Counted from the stretch's first letter, positions 21,667 to 32,906 are shown. The stretch is 64,000 bases of DNA from Meconema thalassinum (GCA_946902985.2 OX336389.2:1288102792-1288166791); one strand, 5' to 3'. The notes: a model not told the origin generated them from the letters alone. Program-made: numbers and translations.

Positions 21667-22626
21667 AATCCGTTAACACATACCTTGATGGTTGGGAGTC
21701 GAAATCCTGCCGTACCGCTCCAGTGCTATACTGTTCCATGTTCTTGTACCGAACTCCAAGTTACAGTGGGACGGAATGATATCTTAAGTCGGCAAGGGTC
21801 GCGGTATGGTATACATTACGTAACATGGAACATAGCGGTACGTAACACATTTCTGATCTGTTCCAGATCCCTGATTTGTCAGCCTAGGTTAAGTACCAAA
21901 ATGGATGATTAAGACTTTCTTTTGAGGAGGGCATAGGCGTTGGTGGTTTAATTGGCCAATATAGAATAGCGTGCTGTAAATGACTGAAGATGTCTGCAAT
22001 ATAGAACTATGTGGAAAGTCATAAAAGGTTGTGGGAGAAAGGCCAATGTGAAAATATGGTAAAAATGGGAAGGTGCCAAAAATAATTTAATAGACTTGCC
22101 AAGTAGGAAGGAGGTTACAATAAAGGCCAGCACTTTGTGTGTGGTAGTGCGCTGTGAACGGACTAGCAGCCAAGCAAGTGTAATGTACATGCACATTATA
22201 ATGCAAACAATTTTAATTATTTCTAATGTATTGATTGGGGAGATCCTCCCTTACCTTGTCATATTTCAGCTAAAATTGGATTATTTCCAAAACTAGAACA
22301 CACAAGTGTTCCTTTCATGCTCTTTAATATGACTCTCAGTTGACTTGTATGTTTGCTCAACAGTCACGTGGCTGCAAGTACAAGGAAGTTTGATTGCTCT
22401 GGGGAAATTTTATTCGAGCCAAATGTCTGTTTATTTTCGGTACAATGCAAGACTGTGAGTTTATTTAGTTCTTGCATATGGTCCACAGTTTTGCGGATAA
22501 AGGTTATATAACTCTGAAGATTAAAATTGATCTCCTTATTGTTGTATTAAAAATCACCAAGAATACCCATGTTGAATGTGCAGTTAAGAGAATCATTCAA
22601 GATTGTTTTTCTCTTTTCCATTCTAG
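21667..22626. other. Intron 1 end without recognised features
   Basis: No coding potential or known repeat seen. It ends in a pyrimidine tract TTTTTCTCTTTTCCATTCTAG, the acceptor of the next exon. Confidence 0.55.
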
Positions 22627-22711
22627 ATTTGTAGAGCAAAATGGTAGCTCAGATCATCTGAAAGATCTTCCTGACTATCAACATAAGGCTGTTACAACGT
22701 GTGTTTCAGAG
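22627..22711 (+). CDS. SZT2: SZT2 internal exon 2 with GC donor
   Basis: The exon enters in phase 2, completing a Gln codon, and reads FVEQNGSSDHLKDLP through CVSE. The best donor is GAG|GCAAGT (GC at 22712-22713), a strong GC-AG intron signal. It leaves phase 0, which joins exactly to EIQWLMRDE in the next exon. The alternative GT four bases on (exon end 22715) would leave phase 1 and give a stop within eight codons of the next exon, so I reject it. Confidence 0.82.
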
Positions 22712-22717
22712 GCAAGT
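22712..22717 (+). promoter_or_regulatory. GC-type 5' splice site
   Basis: GAG|GCAAGT. All other SZT2 introns in the window start with GT. The reading frame of the downstream exons demands this site. Confidence 0.75.
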
Positions 22718-22974
22718 AATATGTGTTATATGCAGTTTTTAAATCCTTGGTTATGACAGTATCATTTAAAGTAGAAGCATACAGACATATTATGTTCACA
22801 CTGTCAATTCTTCATTTTGTGGAGTATTCTTCATTGATATCTATGATAGTTGTTCTAGCACTGGCTGCCATGGTCAACTTTATTGTGTTTCTCTACATTT
22901 TCTTTTTATATATACAAGGGAAGTTCCGAATGTAAGTTTCGTCATTTTATCGCACGAACAGATGGTACACCAGG

Positions 22975-23735
22975 TGACACAAACAATCGCCATAAGAATC
23001 CACACCCGTGGTTGGTTCAACGACAGAAGTGGAGGGGGAATGACGAATGTGCAGAGCGCCAACAAAGAGAGAGGAGCAGCAGACCTGCGTGCCTGATATC
23101 ATTCGGTCGGTCGCTGGTGTTGCATGTTCAGTTAATAATAAGTAATGTTATTTGTTTTATGTCCCTTTTAACTTCTACGGATTTAGGAGATAATGGAGTG
23201 CCGGAATTTCGCCCCAAAGGGGATCTTTAACGTGCCAGTAAATCTACTGATGACTCCCTCACATTTGTGCATCCTCAAATACCAACTGACTGCGCCAGGA
23301 TTCGATCCTGCAACCTTGGACACAGAAGGCGAGAACGTTACCACTGAGCCACGCAGCCTGTCAAAATGTTCAGTGAAGGACGGCAGAGTGTGGAGGATGA
23401 AGATTGAAGTGGGCCAACATCCACGAATAAAAACAACATCGCTCGAGTACAAGATATGGTGTTAGCGGACAGGTGCATAACAGTGGCAGACGTGGCGTCC
23501 GCACTGCGTATTGGTTGGTTGTGCCCGGACCCATCACATGCTCCATGATGTGCTGGGTTACCAAAAAGTGTCCGCAAGATGCGTACCGAGAAACCCGACC
23601 CCGGAGCAGGCTGTGCGACAATTTCTTGCATCGCAGTGCATCGAGTTTTACCAGAGGGTTTTTTTTTTTTTCAGACTAATTGCACGATACGACAAGTGTT
23701 TCAATGTCGGTGGCGACTATGTTGAAAAATAGTGC
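22975..23735 (+). pseudogene. Mariner (SETMAR-like) transposase remnant, internally deleted
   Basis: Downstream of a SINE insertion the plus frames read GRQSVEDED, NNIARVQDMVLADRCITVAD and VASALRI, then HHMLHDVLGYQKVSARCVPR, as in the N-terminal half of mariner transposases. Then, after a T-run at 23660, LIARYDKCFNVGGDYVEK appears, which is the usual extreme C-terminus. The catalytic domain is missing between them. The 22975-23132 part (ACLISFGRSL) may be its 5' side. Confidence 0.65.
23133..23365 (-). mobile_element. tRNA-derived SINE (family B)
   Basis: Flanked by a 9-bp target duplication ATGTTCAGT (23124-23132 and 23366-23374). On the minus strand the head reads GGCTGCGTGGCTCAGTGGTA (box A) and then box B GGATCGAATCC; the body includes CGGGGCAAAATTCC-like sequence. 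It shares sequence with 49801-50028 and 58727-58945. It interrupts a mariner remnant. Confidence 0.88.
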
Positions 23736-23925
23736 AAGGAGTATAGTTCATGATGCCATGGTGTGTGTTAGTTTGGCAATAAAGGGTCCTTGGGAAAAAA
23801 ATGATGGAGATTTATTTTCAGAATTTCCCTTGTATATATATTTCCTTTTTTTAATTTTTATACATCCCATAAAAGTACTTTGCTTTCTACTATCTTGGCA
23901 CAAGTGCCCAATCCCTTGTCCCCCT

Positions 23926-24130
23926 GTGGGTGGGGGGTTTAGAATACACCCACGGTATCCTCTGCCTGTCGTAAGAGGCGACTAAATGGGGGACCTTGGC
24001 TATACTTTAAGGACTCCGCATTGGTTTGTGAATTGGACCCCCAGTGGGTGGGAGGAAGCGAATACATCCACAGTAATCCCTGCCAGTCGTAAAAGGCGAC
24101 TAAAAGGGTTTCTCGGATCGGTCCCCTTTC
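23926..24130 (+). repeat. Two ~118-bp modules in the LOA LINE 5' leader
   Basis: GTGGGTGGGGGG...ACACCCACGGTATCCTCTGCC..GTCGTAAGAGGCGACTAAA recurs 118 bp later as GTGGGTGGGAGG...ACATCCACAGTAATCCCTGCC..GTCGTAAAAGGCGACTAAA. Such duplicated leader modules often hold the internal promoter in LINEs; this is inferred here. A diverged trace of the same leader is at 42450-42700. Confidence 0.75.
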
Positions 24131-24450
24131 GAGAGTTTGACAGTCAGCTCTAAAAGACATACACCCGTGCGGTATAACTCTCATTAGGTTAAATCGCACT
24201 TCTTTCCGTGACTGCTTTCAGGGTCTGGCAACCAAAATTTCTATATGTGCGTGCTGTTACGCTTGCGACTTTGCTCGAAAGCCTGTTCCGGTCTTGGCCG
24301 CGCCGACAGGTGGGTGTGCCATGTACCCGTACAGTAGTATCCGCCTGACTACGCAGGTCCCCGCACAGCCGAATGTCAGAGCTGTAAAATCCAGTATATG
24401 CCAAGGGGTACATTCCAATACGGCATTGTAAAACATCGGACCCCCGGGCA

Positions 24451-25330
24451 ATGCCTTCCAAGCTAGGCGGGCCTTGCCCTGGCTGGGTAGCGCCTACTTT
24501 GACGGCACGTGATCGGATGTCGGTGGCATTCGGGGAGGATGATCTGGCCATGGGTTCAAAAAGAAAAATCCCCAAACAGGGTGGTCCTACACCCAAGTCT
24601 TTAACATTTGATTCCCTACGGGGATCAACCCCCTGGGAACAATCTGTGCGTGAAAATCTGGGTGCTAACACCCCCAAGTTTCTGGTAGCTACCAGAACAG
24701 ATGGGGGTGATTTCAAGCTGGTAAAGAGTATTTTGTTTTCTCGCCACATAGAAGGTGTCTATGGTGAGCTTGAGAAAGTACAAAAGATGAGGAACGGTAG
24801 CTTGTTGCTCAAGACTAGGACTGGTGAGCAAGTTGAACAACTTTTGCAATGTGACCACTTTGGCGAAATACCCGTCAAAGTGGAAAAGCACACGTCCCTG
24901 AATCTGGTCCGAGGAGTTATTTTCCACCGGGACCTGATTCTGAACACTGACTAGGAGCTCAAGGAGGATATACAGCACCGTCACGTGACTGATGTCCGGC
25001 GCATTACACACAAGGTCAATGGTCAAATCGTGGATACTGGTGCTTTCATTATTTCCTTTGAGCTTTCGGTGCTCCCGGAGAAAGTCAAGGTTACAAGTTA
25101 CCGTTGTGACGTACGGCTTTATATCCCTCCACCAATGAGGTGTTATAAGTGCCATAAGTTCGGGCACATGTTATCCCGAAGCTCGAGCCCAGAAATCTGC
25201 GGAACATGCGGTAGGGTACCACACGAAGCGGAAGAGTGCACAACACCCTATCAGTGATCTAATTGCCCTGGATTTCATTCTCCTCGGGACAGGAACTGCC
25301 CTGTCTTCCTGAGTGAGAAGAAAATCCAGT
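24451..25330 (+). pseudogene. LOA LINE ORF1 (gag-like, zinc knuckles)
   Basis: The frame reads a basic N-terminus, then an RNA-binding middle (LVATRTDGGDFKLVKSILFS), and after a TAG at 24952 continues in frame through CYKCHKFGHM and CGTCGRVPHEAEECT, then after a TGA at 25255 SNCPGFHSPRDRNCPVF. These are the three clustered CCHC-type knuckles usual for Jockey, I and LOA ORF1 proteins; one Cys is lost in the third. A downstream stretch rich in Pro, Ser and Lys reaches about 26010. Two in-frame stops make it inactive. Confidence 0.8.
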
Positions 25331-26053
25331 AGATCAAAACCCTGGATGGTCTCACCTACCAGGAAGCCCGCAAGAAGTACCATACCGCGATTGCTCCTTC
25401 GCCTACGATTGATTATCGAGTTATAATACCCAATTTGGTTCCGTCTACCTCATCTTTTGTACCAGCTGTGAAACCTGCAACTGAGATTCCTTTTCCGAAA
25501 CCAGCACCTATGATTATGACGAAAAGCCCGAAGGTGACTTCAACTCCACCTTCGGCCACCACGAAGGCTGCGCGAGCGAAGGCTGCTCCGCCCGCACAGC
25601 AGGGGAGGAAGTAGAAGACTTACTCCCCACTCGGGAGGAAGCCAGACTTCCTCTCCACCCAAACGGTCGCGAAATCCGCGCTGAAGCCGGCAGAGGCGGC
25701 ATCGTCAACCAGGGTCAGGAATTCGGCTCCTGACCCGTCTATATATCTTAAAGAGGCGGGGAAGAAGGGACCCCGCACTACGCATTCCCTTTCTCCAAAA
25801 AAGGGGAAGCCATCCGCCCCACCACCTGCGGATGCTTCTGCGCCTGGGGACGTTTCGGTTCCCAGATCTGCGCGCTCCCCACGGAGATCCCCCCGCCGCC
25901 GAACTGCGTCTAGGAAATCTTCCGCCGAGTCGATTCACTCCACGACCTCGCCTGAGGACATGGAGATTATAGTCGACGTAGTGGCTGATGATCCTCCAGA
26001 GGTTAAGTTGTAGCTTACTGCTCCAACTTATCCCTTGTTTATAAGTTCACACA

Positions 26054-26770
26054 ATGGCACTGTTACAGTGGAATTGTAACAGTTATGACAGGCATTTGAC
26101 AGAGCTCCGTCAGCTTATTGCACAATACGCAGCGAGTATAGTCTGCCTACAGGAAACAAACCTCAGACCTGATCACGAGACTGTTCTGAGAGGTTTCTGA
26201 CTATACTCTAAAGAGCGACAAGACGCCGCCCGGGCTTCCGGAGGCGTTTGTACCTTCGCTCGCTCTGACTGCTATAGTGAGGAGTTTCCACTCGCCACTC
26301 CTCTGGAAGCTATTGCAGTTCGCGTGTCCTTGCCTGCTATGACAACTGTTTGTAACGTGGGCCGATAGCCTAGATGTTAGGCCCCTTAAAACAACAATTA
26401 TCATCATTATTATTATTATGTTTGTAACGTGTACCTTCCACCGAACCAGCCCCTTGATATTAATGACGTCTTTGATCTTGTTGATCAACTTCCAGTCCCT
26501 TTCCTAATCGTGGGTGATTTCAACTCTCGTCACCCCCAATGGGGATCACCATCTTCCTGCCCCAGAGGAAGGGACTTGGAGGTCTTAATTCAAGGGTTGT
26601 ATTTATCTCTATTAAATACAGGGGAAGCTACACATTTTAGCTTAGCGCACGGCACGTACTCACACATTGACTTGAGTGTGTGTAGCCATGCACTGGTCCC
26701 CCTATTTGGTTGGTATGTACACGACGACCTCTGTGACAGTGACCATTTCCCGATCGTTATTACACTTCTG
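26054..26770 (+). pseudogene. LOA LINE ORF2, endonuclease
   Basis: ALLQWNCNSY starts an APE-type endonuclease, followed by LIAQYAASIVCLQETNL (catalytic Glu). After a TGA at 26198-26200 it reads ARSDCYSEEFPLATPLEAIA, then is broken at TTVCNV by a 59-bp insertion and resumes at VYLPPNQPLDINDVFDL, PFLIVGDFNSRHPQWGS, THIDLSVCS-like sequence and CDSDHFPIVI (catalytic DH). Removing the insertion and one duplication copy restores the frame exactly. Confidence 0.85.
26360..26418 (+). mobile_element. 59-bp LINE 3'-end insertion (hairpin plus tail)
   Basis: Flanked by a perfect 13-bp duplication TGTTTGTAACGTG (26347-26359 and 26419-26431). The insert is GGCC-GATAGCCTAGATGTTA-GGCC followed by CCTTAAAACAACAATTATCATC and an ATT tail. 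It matches the 3' end of the surrounding LINE (30049-30102) and the minus-strand insert at 49182-49234. Confidence 0.92.
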
Positions 26771-29700
26771 AACCAGAAGCCCGTGGAGTTCCCCAGTCGT
26801 TGGGTGCTTAAGCGGGCAAATTGGCCCTCGTTTCAAGAACGAGCTGTGTTCGTTGATCTTGGTTGCCGGAGCGTCGATGACGAGGTACAGCACATCACCG
26901 ATGTGCTTCTTGCTGCCGCCGAAGAGTCCATTCCATCCTTTTCTGGGACTCCTCGTCGCAAACTCGTCCCTTGGTGGACAGAGGATATTGCAGCGGCAAT
27001 ACGAGACCATCGTCGAGCTCATAAGCACTACCGTCGGCGTCCAACCATGGCCAATTTGGTGGCGTTTAAGAAATGTTGTGCCAAGGCACGGATTCTTGTC
27101 CGCCAGAGTAAGAAAGAATCATGAGAACGGTATGTGTCGTCTATTACGGCACATACCCCCTCCTCTCAAGTGTGGACGAAACTACGACGCATCTCGGGTA
27201 TTCAGACATCATCTACTGTACCGGGAATTTCCATCGATAATGAATTGGTTACAGATCCGTACCGCGTTGCAAACCATCTCGCATCTTATTTTGCGGATAT
27301 ATCCGGTTCCGACAGCTATGATCCTGCCTTCGTGGCCATGAAGCGCGAGGCAGAACGTTTCCAGCTCAGTTTTGCTTCCCGCGCTTTGGAGGAGTACATC
27401 GTACCCTTTACGGAGTGGGAACTCCGCTGGCGCTCTGCAGGGACACGTCTCCCGGCCCGGATAATATTCACAACCAGATGCTTAAACACCTTAACGATGA
27501 GAGCATTCGTTATTTGCTCAGGGTGTTTAATCGTATCTGGTTGTAAGGTGTGTTTCCAGCGCAATGGGAGGAAGGTATCATTATACCTATCCTGAAGCCC
27601 GATAAGGATCCCAATTTGACAGGGAGTTACAGACCTATTTGTCTCACTAACGGTCTGTGCAAGCTCTTTGAGAGGATGGTCAATCGGCGCCTGGTGTAGG
27701 TCCTGGAGAAGCGAGGACTCCTTTCTGAATACCAGTGTGGATTCAGGGCGTCTCGGTGTACCAACGACCATCTGGTACGCCTGGAGACCGCCATACAGGA
27801 CGCTTTTCTCCGGAGACAGCAACTAGTCGCTGTTTTCTTTGACCTCGAGAAGGCCTATGACACCACTTGGCGTTACGGCATCCTCTCTACCCTGCATCAA
27901 TGGAAATTCCGAGGTAACTTGCCGGTTTTTATTGCGAATTTTCTGTCCCTTCGCCTATTCCGTGTCCGAATAGGGGGGACATATTCGCAATATCATATGC
28001 AGGAAAACGGAGTCCCACAGGGATCGGTGCTTAGCGTAACATTATTTACGATTGCCATAAACGGTATAGTCGCTGCTGCTGGTCCAGCAGTGGTACCGTC
28101 GCTATATGTAGACGACTTCGCTCTACATTATAGTGCGCAAAATATGGCGGTCGCTGAACGACAGCTGCAACAAGCTATTCGGAGAGTGGAACGCTGGACA
28201 CTTGAGCATGGCTTTCGGTTCTCAACTGCTAAGACCTCGGTTGTCCATTTCTGCCGAAAGCACACTCTCCATCCTGATCCTGAGCTTTATCTGGGCGATG
28301 TAGCTTTGCCGGTTGTTGCTGTGTACCGGTTCCTTGGGCTCTTTTTTGATCAGAAATTGACGTGGGAGCCACACGTGCGGTGTTTCAAAACTGCCTGCGT
28401 TAAGAAACTCAACATGTTGTGGTTTCTTAGCGGCACATCATGGGGGGCGGACCTCGCGGTGCTCCTACGTTTTTATAAGGCACTGATTTTATCTAGATTA
28501 GATTATGGCAGTGTAGCATATGGTTCGGCCCGTAAGTCAGTGCTTGTTAAACTGGGCAGTGTCCACCACGGCGATGTGAGGCTGGTGACGGGAGCCTTTC
28601 GGACGAGCCCAGTCGTCAGCTTGCTCGCCAAGGCTGGCGTCCCTCCTTTACACCTGAGGCGCCAACAAGTACTGCTGACCTATGCTGCAACTATTCGACA
28701 GATGCCACTTCATCCTAGCTATCCATGTTTGTTTACCAATCCGAATCGCCGGCTGTATGATGCGCTCTCCAGAGCCACTCGGCCGTCGGGGATTCGCTTG
28801 GATGACTTATACCGTCAGTTCCGATTTCCTTCTGTCTCCTGTATCGTCCGAGTACCTAGCAAGGCCCTACCATGGATGGTCTCTCGCCCTGATATCATCC
28901 TGGATTTGTACACCGGCCCCAAGTCGGACACGGACTCCTCCGTCCATCGGAGGCTGTTCCAGTCCGTGGTGAGCCGGTATCCAGGTTCAGGGCTTCTATT
29001 CACAGATGGTTCGAGGGTAAACGAGAAAGTAGGCTGTGTATTTGTGGTTGAGGATCGTCGGTTTCTCTTTTCACTTCCCGAGGCTTGTGGCGTATACACA
29101 GCGGAGCTCTATGCCATCTTAGAGGCTCTGCGGTACACGTTATCAGACGATTGCCAGCACTTTCTTGTGTGTACTGACTCTCTGAGCGCGCTGCAAGCGC
29201 TCGATGTGTGTTTCCCGAAGCACCCATTGGTCCAGCGGGTGCACGACCTGCTCGTCAGTTCGTGTAACGCTGGAACCGGGATGATCTTTGTGTGGCTTCC
29301 TAGCCATATGGGTATTGCGGGAAACGAGCTTGCTGATCAGGCGGCGAGAGAGGCAGTCGCACTGCCCTCGCTACCGTATAAGGTGCCTGCTAGTGATGTG
29401 CGCTCTCAGTTGCAGCATTCGATCCTGTCGCATTGGGAGGAAGCGTGGCGTGCCACGCCTCCACCCAACAAACTGAGAGGCATCAAGGAGACAACGAAGG
29501 TGTGGAAATCTTCCTTCCGATCTCTCCGGAAGGAAGCTGTGGTACTCTGTCGACTCCGGATCGGCCATGGGATTGCTACACACTCCCACTTGCTAAAGAG
29601 AGAAGATCCCCCTGTGTGTACTTGCGGTGCCCATCTCACTGTGGCACACATTCTCTTGGAGTGTGTGGATCTGGCCGATCTGCGAAGGACTCTTAAACTG

Positions 29701-29796
29701 CCTAATACCCTCTCCCTTATTCTCCGTGATGACGGGCCGTCAGCTGACCTCGTCATCCGGTTCATGAGGGAGAGTGGTTACTTTTTAAAGTTTTAA
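26771..29796 (+). pseudogene. LOA LINE ORF2, reverse transcriptase and RNase H
   Basis: The linker up to about 27590 is broken by stops (27122) and shifts. Then IIPILKPDKDPNLTGSYRPI, YQCGFRASRCTNDHLV and FFDLEKAYDTTW (motif A) appear, followed by an open frame (27919-29796) with ENGVPQGSVLS, SLYVDDFALH (catalytic DD), a thumb, an RNase H domain (LLFTDGSRV, YTAELYAILEAL, CTDSLSALQAL, WLPSHMGIAGNELADQAA; about 28990-29360), and a C-terminal CTCGAHLTVAHILLEC motif. The last 625 codons are open, but upstream lesions make the whole inactive. RNase H distinguishes it from the CR1 and RTE elements nearby. Confidence 0.9.
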
Positions 29797-30048
29797 TGTG
29801 TAGTTACGACTTTTAATTCAGGTTAAGTCTGTTTTATGTTTTTTCTTGTGTTCATCTATTTTATTGTTCACTATGCCTTATTTGTTTTATTCTTTTTTAC
29901 CATCCGCCTTTTATTTATTTTTTATTCAAATAAGGCATACTTTTTGGGGCTCACTGTCTGTTTTATAAACACCATTTTCGTTTCATCCATGGCAGTGAGC
30001 TGTTTTTATCTACATCCTTTCATTTCACGCCATTTCATTTCATTAGGG

Positions 30049-30102
30049 GCCGATAACCTTGATGTTAGGCCCATTAAAGCAACAATTATCATCATCATCA
30101 TT
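30049..30102 (+). other. LINE 3'-terminal hairpin
   Basis: GGGGCC-GA-TAAC, a short loop, GTTA-GGCCC, then AATTATCATCATCATC. The stem is nearly perfect and is conserved in the two minimal insertions at 26360-26418 and 49182-49234, so it is the likely template feature recognised by the reverse transcriptase. Confidence 0.75.
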
Positions 30103-30164
30103 CAATCCCTTGGTAACAATGTCATTCACTCTAGCATTCCTCTACTTTCTGTTTGATAATGTGT

Positions 30165-30376
30165 TATTCTACCTAGGCATTGTTTTATGGTTCAACCCTT
30201 CAGCTCAATAGCTATTTCATCACTCTTACTATTACTTCTCGAAGAAGAACTTTGGCGTCTAGAAGAGTATTATTCTACCTAGGCATTGTTTTATGGTTCA
30301 ACCCTTCAGCTCAATAGCTATTTCATCACTCTTACTATTACTTCTCGAAGAAGAACTTTGGCGTCTAGAAGAGTAT
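30165..30376 (+). repeat. 106-bp tandem duplication, two copies
   Basis: Copies at 30165-30270 and 30271-30376, starting TATTCTACCTAGGCATTG and ending in TCTAGAAGAGTAT. They look identical, so the duplication is recent. Confidence 0.93.
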
Positions 30377-30479
30377 TGTTCTTTAAATAGGTTAGGTACT
30401 GCTCAATGAAACTAAATGTAGTTAGATTCTCAAAGAAGTAACAGAATATTGAATTCTCTTATCACTTTCTATCGTCTAC

Positions 30480-31260
30480 TCCACTTCATGCTGTTAGAAG
30501 TATTCGTGACCTAGGAGTAACATTCTCAGACACACTTAATTTTAATGAACATATGCTAAAGATTAAAAACAAGGCATTGCAGGGATTAGGTTGCATAACT
30601 CGTTATTCCAAGGAATTTTGTGACTCAAATATTTCCTACAGTACTTGACCCTCGTCAGCTCCTTAATTGAATATTGTACACCGATTTGGAGCCCTTTCAG
30701 TAAAACACAAATTGAAAGATTCGAGAAAGTACAGCACAACATTCTACGAATTTATGCATATCGTTTTCTACACCCAATAACGAATTAAAACTATGAAGTA
30801 ATGATGCATTTGAAGCTGCCTACTCTAAAATCCCGTCGTGATAATTTTTATATTCTTAATATGTCATCATCATCATCTTCATTTCCCATTTTCCAGTTGA
30901 TACTGGATGGGGGAAAATATGGTTCCTCTCCACTTTGTTCTGTCGTTCTACCATTCCTCTTCCGACACAGTGTTCCAATCCAGGTTCCGTTTTCTAATAC
31001 TATTGTCCACCGAGTCCATCCAACGCATTCTTGGTCTTCCTCGTCCTCTCTTCCCTGCCATCTGTTGTTCCAGTTAATATGTACAAGATCGTAAGCTCTC
31101 ACATAGACTGCCCCGAATTACTAATGAAATCAATATCTATATGCCCCCCCCCCGTTCGATGCGCAAGCATGATGTCTTTGAAACGAACTGGCATCCCACT
31201 AATTATGGTCTAAATGGTCCCATTGATGCGAATCTCAAATGGGGTCAGCATAGACTTGTT
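30480..31260 (+). pseudogene. Jockey-like LINE, RT C-terminal remnant
   Basis: Plus frames read VRSIRDLGVTFSDTLNFNEH, LGCITRYSKEF, SLIEYCTPIWSPF and IERFEKVQHNILRIYA, a standard RT thumb region, then LKLPTLKSRRDNFYILNM. The frame is interrupted at 30864-31073 by an RTE fragment and goes on to about 31260. A 3' UTR may extend to GTAAGCCGTGAATAAAGATG near 31440. The catalytic part is missing. Confidence 0.75.
30864..31073 (-). mobile_element. Short RTE-type 3' insertion
   Basis: Flanked by the 8-bp duplication TTAATATG (30856-30863 and 31074-31081). On the minus strand it ends in GAAGATGATGATGA and encodes a degenerate RTE C-terminus (RWQGREDEEDQE in place of RRRGRPRTRW). Confidence 0.82.
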
Positions 31261-31987
31261 CAATATTGATCAGTGACCCCTTAGACAGTTTTTGTTTTCC
31301 AATGCACTAGGAAATCTGTATGAATAGATTGTACTCGTACATAAAGTAGACTTAGTATACTAAATTGTAAATATTTGTATAGATTCTTAATATCTTTTAT
31401 CCCGGATAAAAGAAAATGGTGTAAGCCGTGAATAAAGATGTGTTCTAGTTTTAAATTCTGCTAGAAGCTCAATTGCTCAGTACTGAGGACCGTGTTGTTG
31501 AATTACTTGACAGCTGCCTCAAGCCCATCAACCTAACACTCTAGCAGTGGTTTTAACACATTTTCCTATGGTTCCATCATATAATACTACCTAGTAGACC
31601 ATGACAGAGGCAGGAACATGATCCCTGAATATCTTCAGATCTTCCTCACAAGCTTCTTGTGAGCTTGAGGCATAAATATCGATTTGTAGATGAAAACTAT
31701 TTAATTGAGAAAATCTCTTCATTTGTAAAGAGGATTGATTCTCTAGTGCCTACCGCCTGTGTAATGCTGAAGGAGCCTGTAGTGTTGGGCATGTACTTGA
31801 TGACCCATTTATTGGCTTGCTGGTATGAATTCTTAACAAGGAGTCTTATTTCTGTCCAGTGTGCTTATGTTATGTATGTATGTTGTATGTGTGTATGTAT
31901 GATGTTATTATTGTTGTGTTTGAAACATACAGTATGTATATAATGCCATATGCTAAGTAAAAACTTTTTAATTTTGTTCATGTTTAG
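31261..31987. other. Intron 2 end without recognised genes
   Basis: AT-rich, with a TGTATG-rich patch at 31870-31910. It ends TTTTGTTCATGTTTAG, the acceptor of exon 3. Confidence 0.5.
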
Positions 31988-32173
31988 ATTCAGTGGCTCA
32001 TGCGAGATGAAATAGCTGCATTTTTGCTGGACGTATTTCCACTGCAAGAACAGACACTGGAGCTTGTGGCAGAGCATGTGGCTACCTCTCCAGGCAGGCC
32101 AAGCTGCTTGCTGGAAAATGTGCCCTTGCAGTTTGTTTTTGGCCCAGAGCAGAGCCTTGAGCGCTTCTTACAG
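31988..32173 (+). CDS. SZT2: SZT2 internal exon 3
   Basis: A phase 0-0 exon of 62 codons between TTTAG and CAG|GTCTGT. It encodes IQWLMRDEIAAFLLD, LELVAEHVATSPGRPSCLLE and VPLQFVFGPEQSLERFLQ. The pattern EI-x-WL-x-DE, SPGR-x-x-CL and FVFGPE-x-SL is the strongest SZT2 signature in the window and identifies the gene. Confidence 0.92.
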
Positions 32174-32456
32174 GTCTGTAAACTTTACATGGACAGTAGA
32201 AATATTTTGAACTAGACTGAGTACCGTATATACTCGAATACCACCCGCACATTTTTACACAAATTCGGACGTGAAAAATTGGGGTGCGGGTCTTATTTGA
32301 GTCATCGAAATTTTAAAGATTTAAATTGCCCGCCACGCACGATATCGGGTGTTGAGAGTATCCGCTAGATGGTGCTAGCCTTCTTCCGGCTATAACTTTG
32401 TTTTACTGTAAGCATGCGGCGTCATACAGTTACGCGCATGTTCTCCGAGTGTAAAC

Positions 32457-32906
32457 ATGAATGCTACGAAGCGTTTGCGGTCATTTACTGTGAGTGAGAA
32501 ATTGAAAGTTGTGAGGGAAGCTGAAGTTATTGGAAATCGTGCCCGGTAGGAAATATGATATTGACGAGTCATGTATTCGTGATTGAGCGGGATGACGTCT
32601 ATGCTACAACCACTGGATGTCTGCGTGAACCGCCCGTTCAAAGCAGCCTTGAAACAGCTGTATACGGAGTGGATGGCGGCTGATAAGCACACACTGACTC
32701 CAACTGGTTGTATTCAGCGCCCGGAAGTTCAGCTGCTCTGTTCGTGGATTTTGACGGCGTGGAATCGTATCTCGGGAGATCTCATACGGAAGAGCTTCAA
32801 GAAATGTAGTATTTCCAATGCTATGGATGGCAGTGATGACGACATTCTGTGGGAAAGTGATGGTGAAAAAAGTTCCGAAGTTGGTACTTCTGATGACGAT
32901 GAATGA
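32457..32906 (+). pseudogene. pogo-like transposase, N- and C-terminal pieces
   Basis: 32457-32550 reads MNATKRLRSFTVSEKLKVVR, EAEVIGNRA, the start of a pogo/CENP-B DNA-binding domain, and ends in TAG. 32583-32906 reads GMTSMLQPLDVCVNRPFKAA, LKQLYTEWM, IQRPEVQLLCSWILTAWNRI and an acidic tail, the C-terminal end of the DDE domain. The catalytic core is deleted, so only a partner element could move it. Confidence 0.82.

Larger units (their letters stand above)
23919..30102 (+). mobile_element. Full-length LOA/I-type LINE with RNase H
   Basis: Bounded by a 10-bp target duplication CAATCCCTTG (23909-23918 and 30103-30112). It has a GC-rich 5' leader with two related modules about 118 bp apart, ORF1 with zinc knuckles, ORF2 with endonuclease, RT, RNase H and a C-terminal Cys/His motif, and a 3' hairpin followed by ATCATCATC. 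It is full length but carries several stops, and a 59-bp insertion of a related 3' end. Confidence 0.92.

Noticed and set aside
22627..22715. Exon 2 ending at the GT at 22716
   Set aside because: It gives phase 1 and an early stop when joined to exon 3, whereas the GC donor gives a continuous SZT2 protein.
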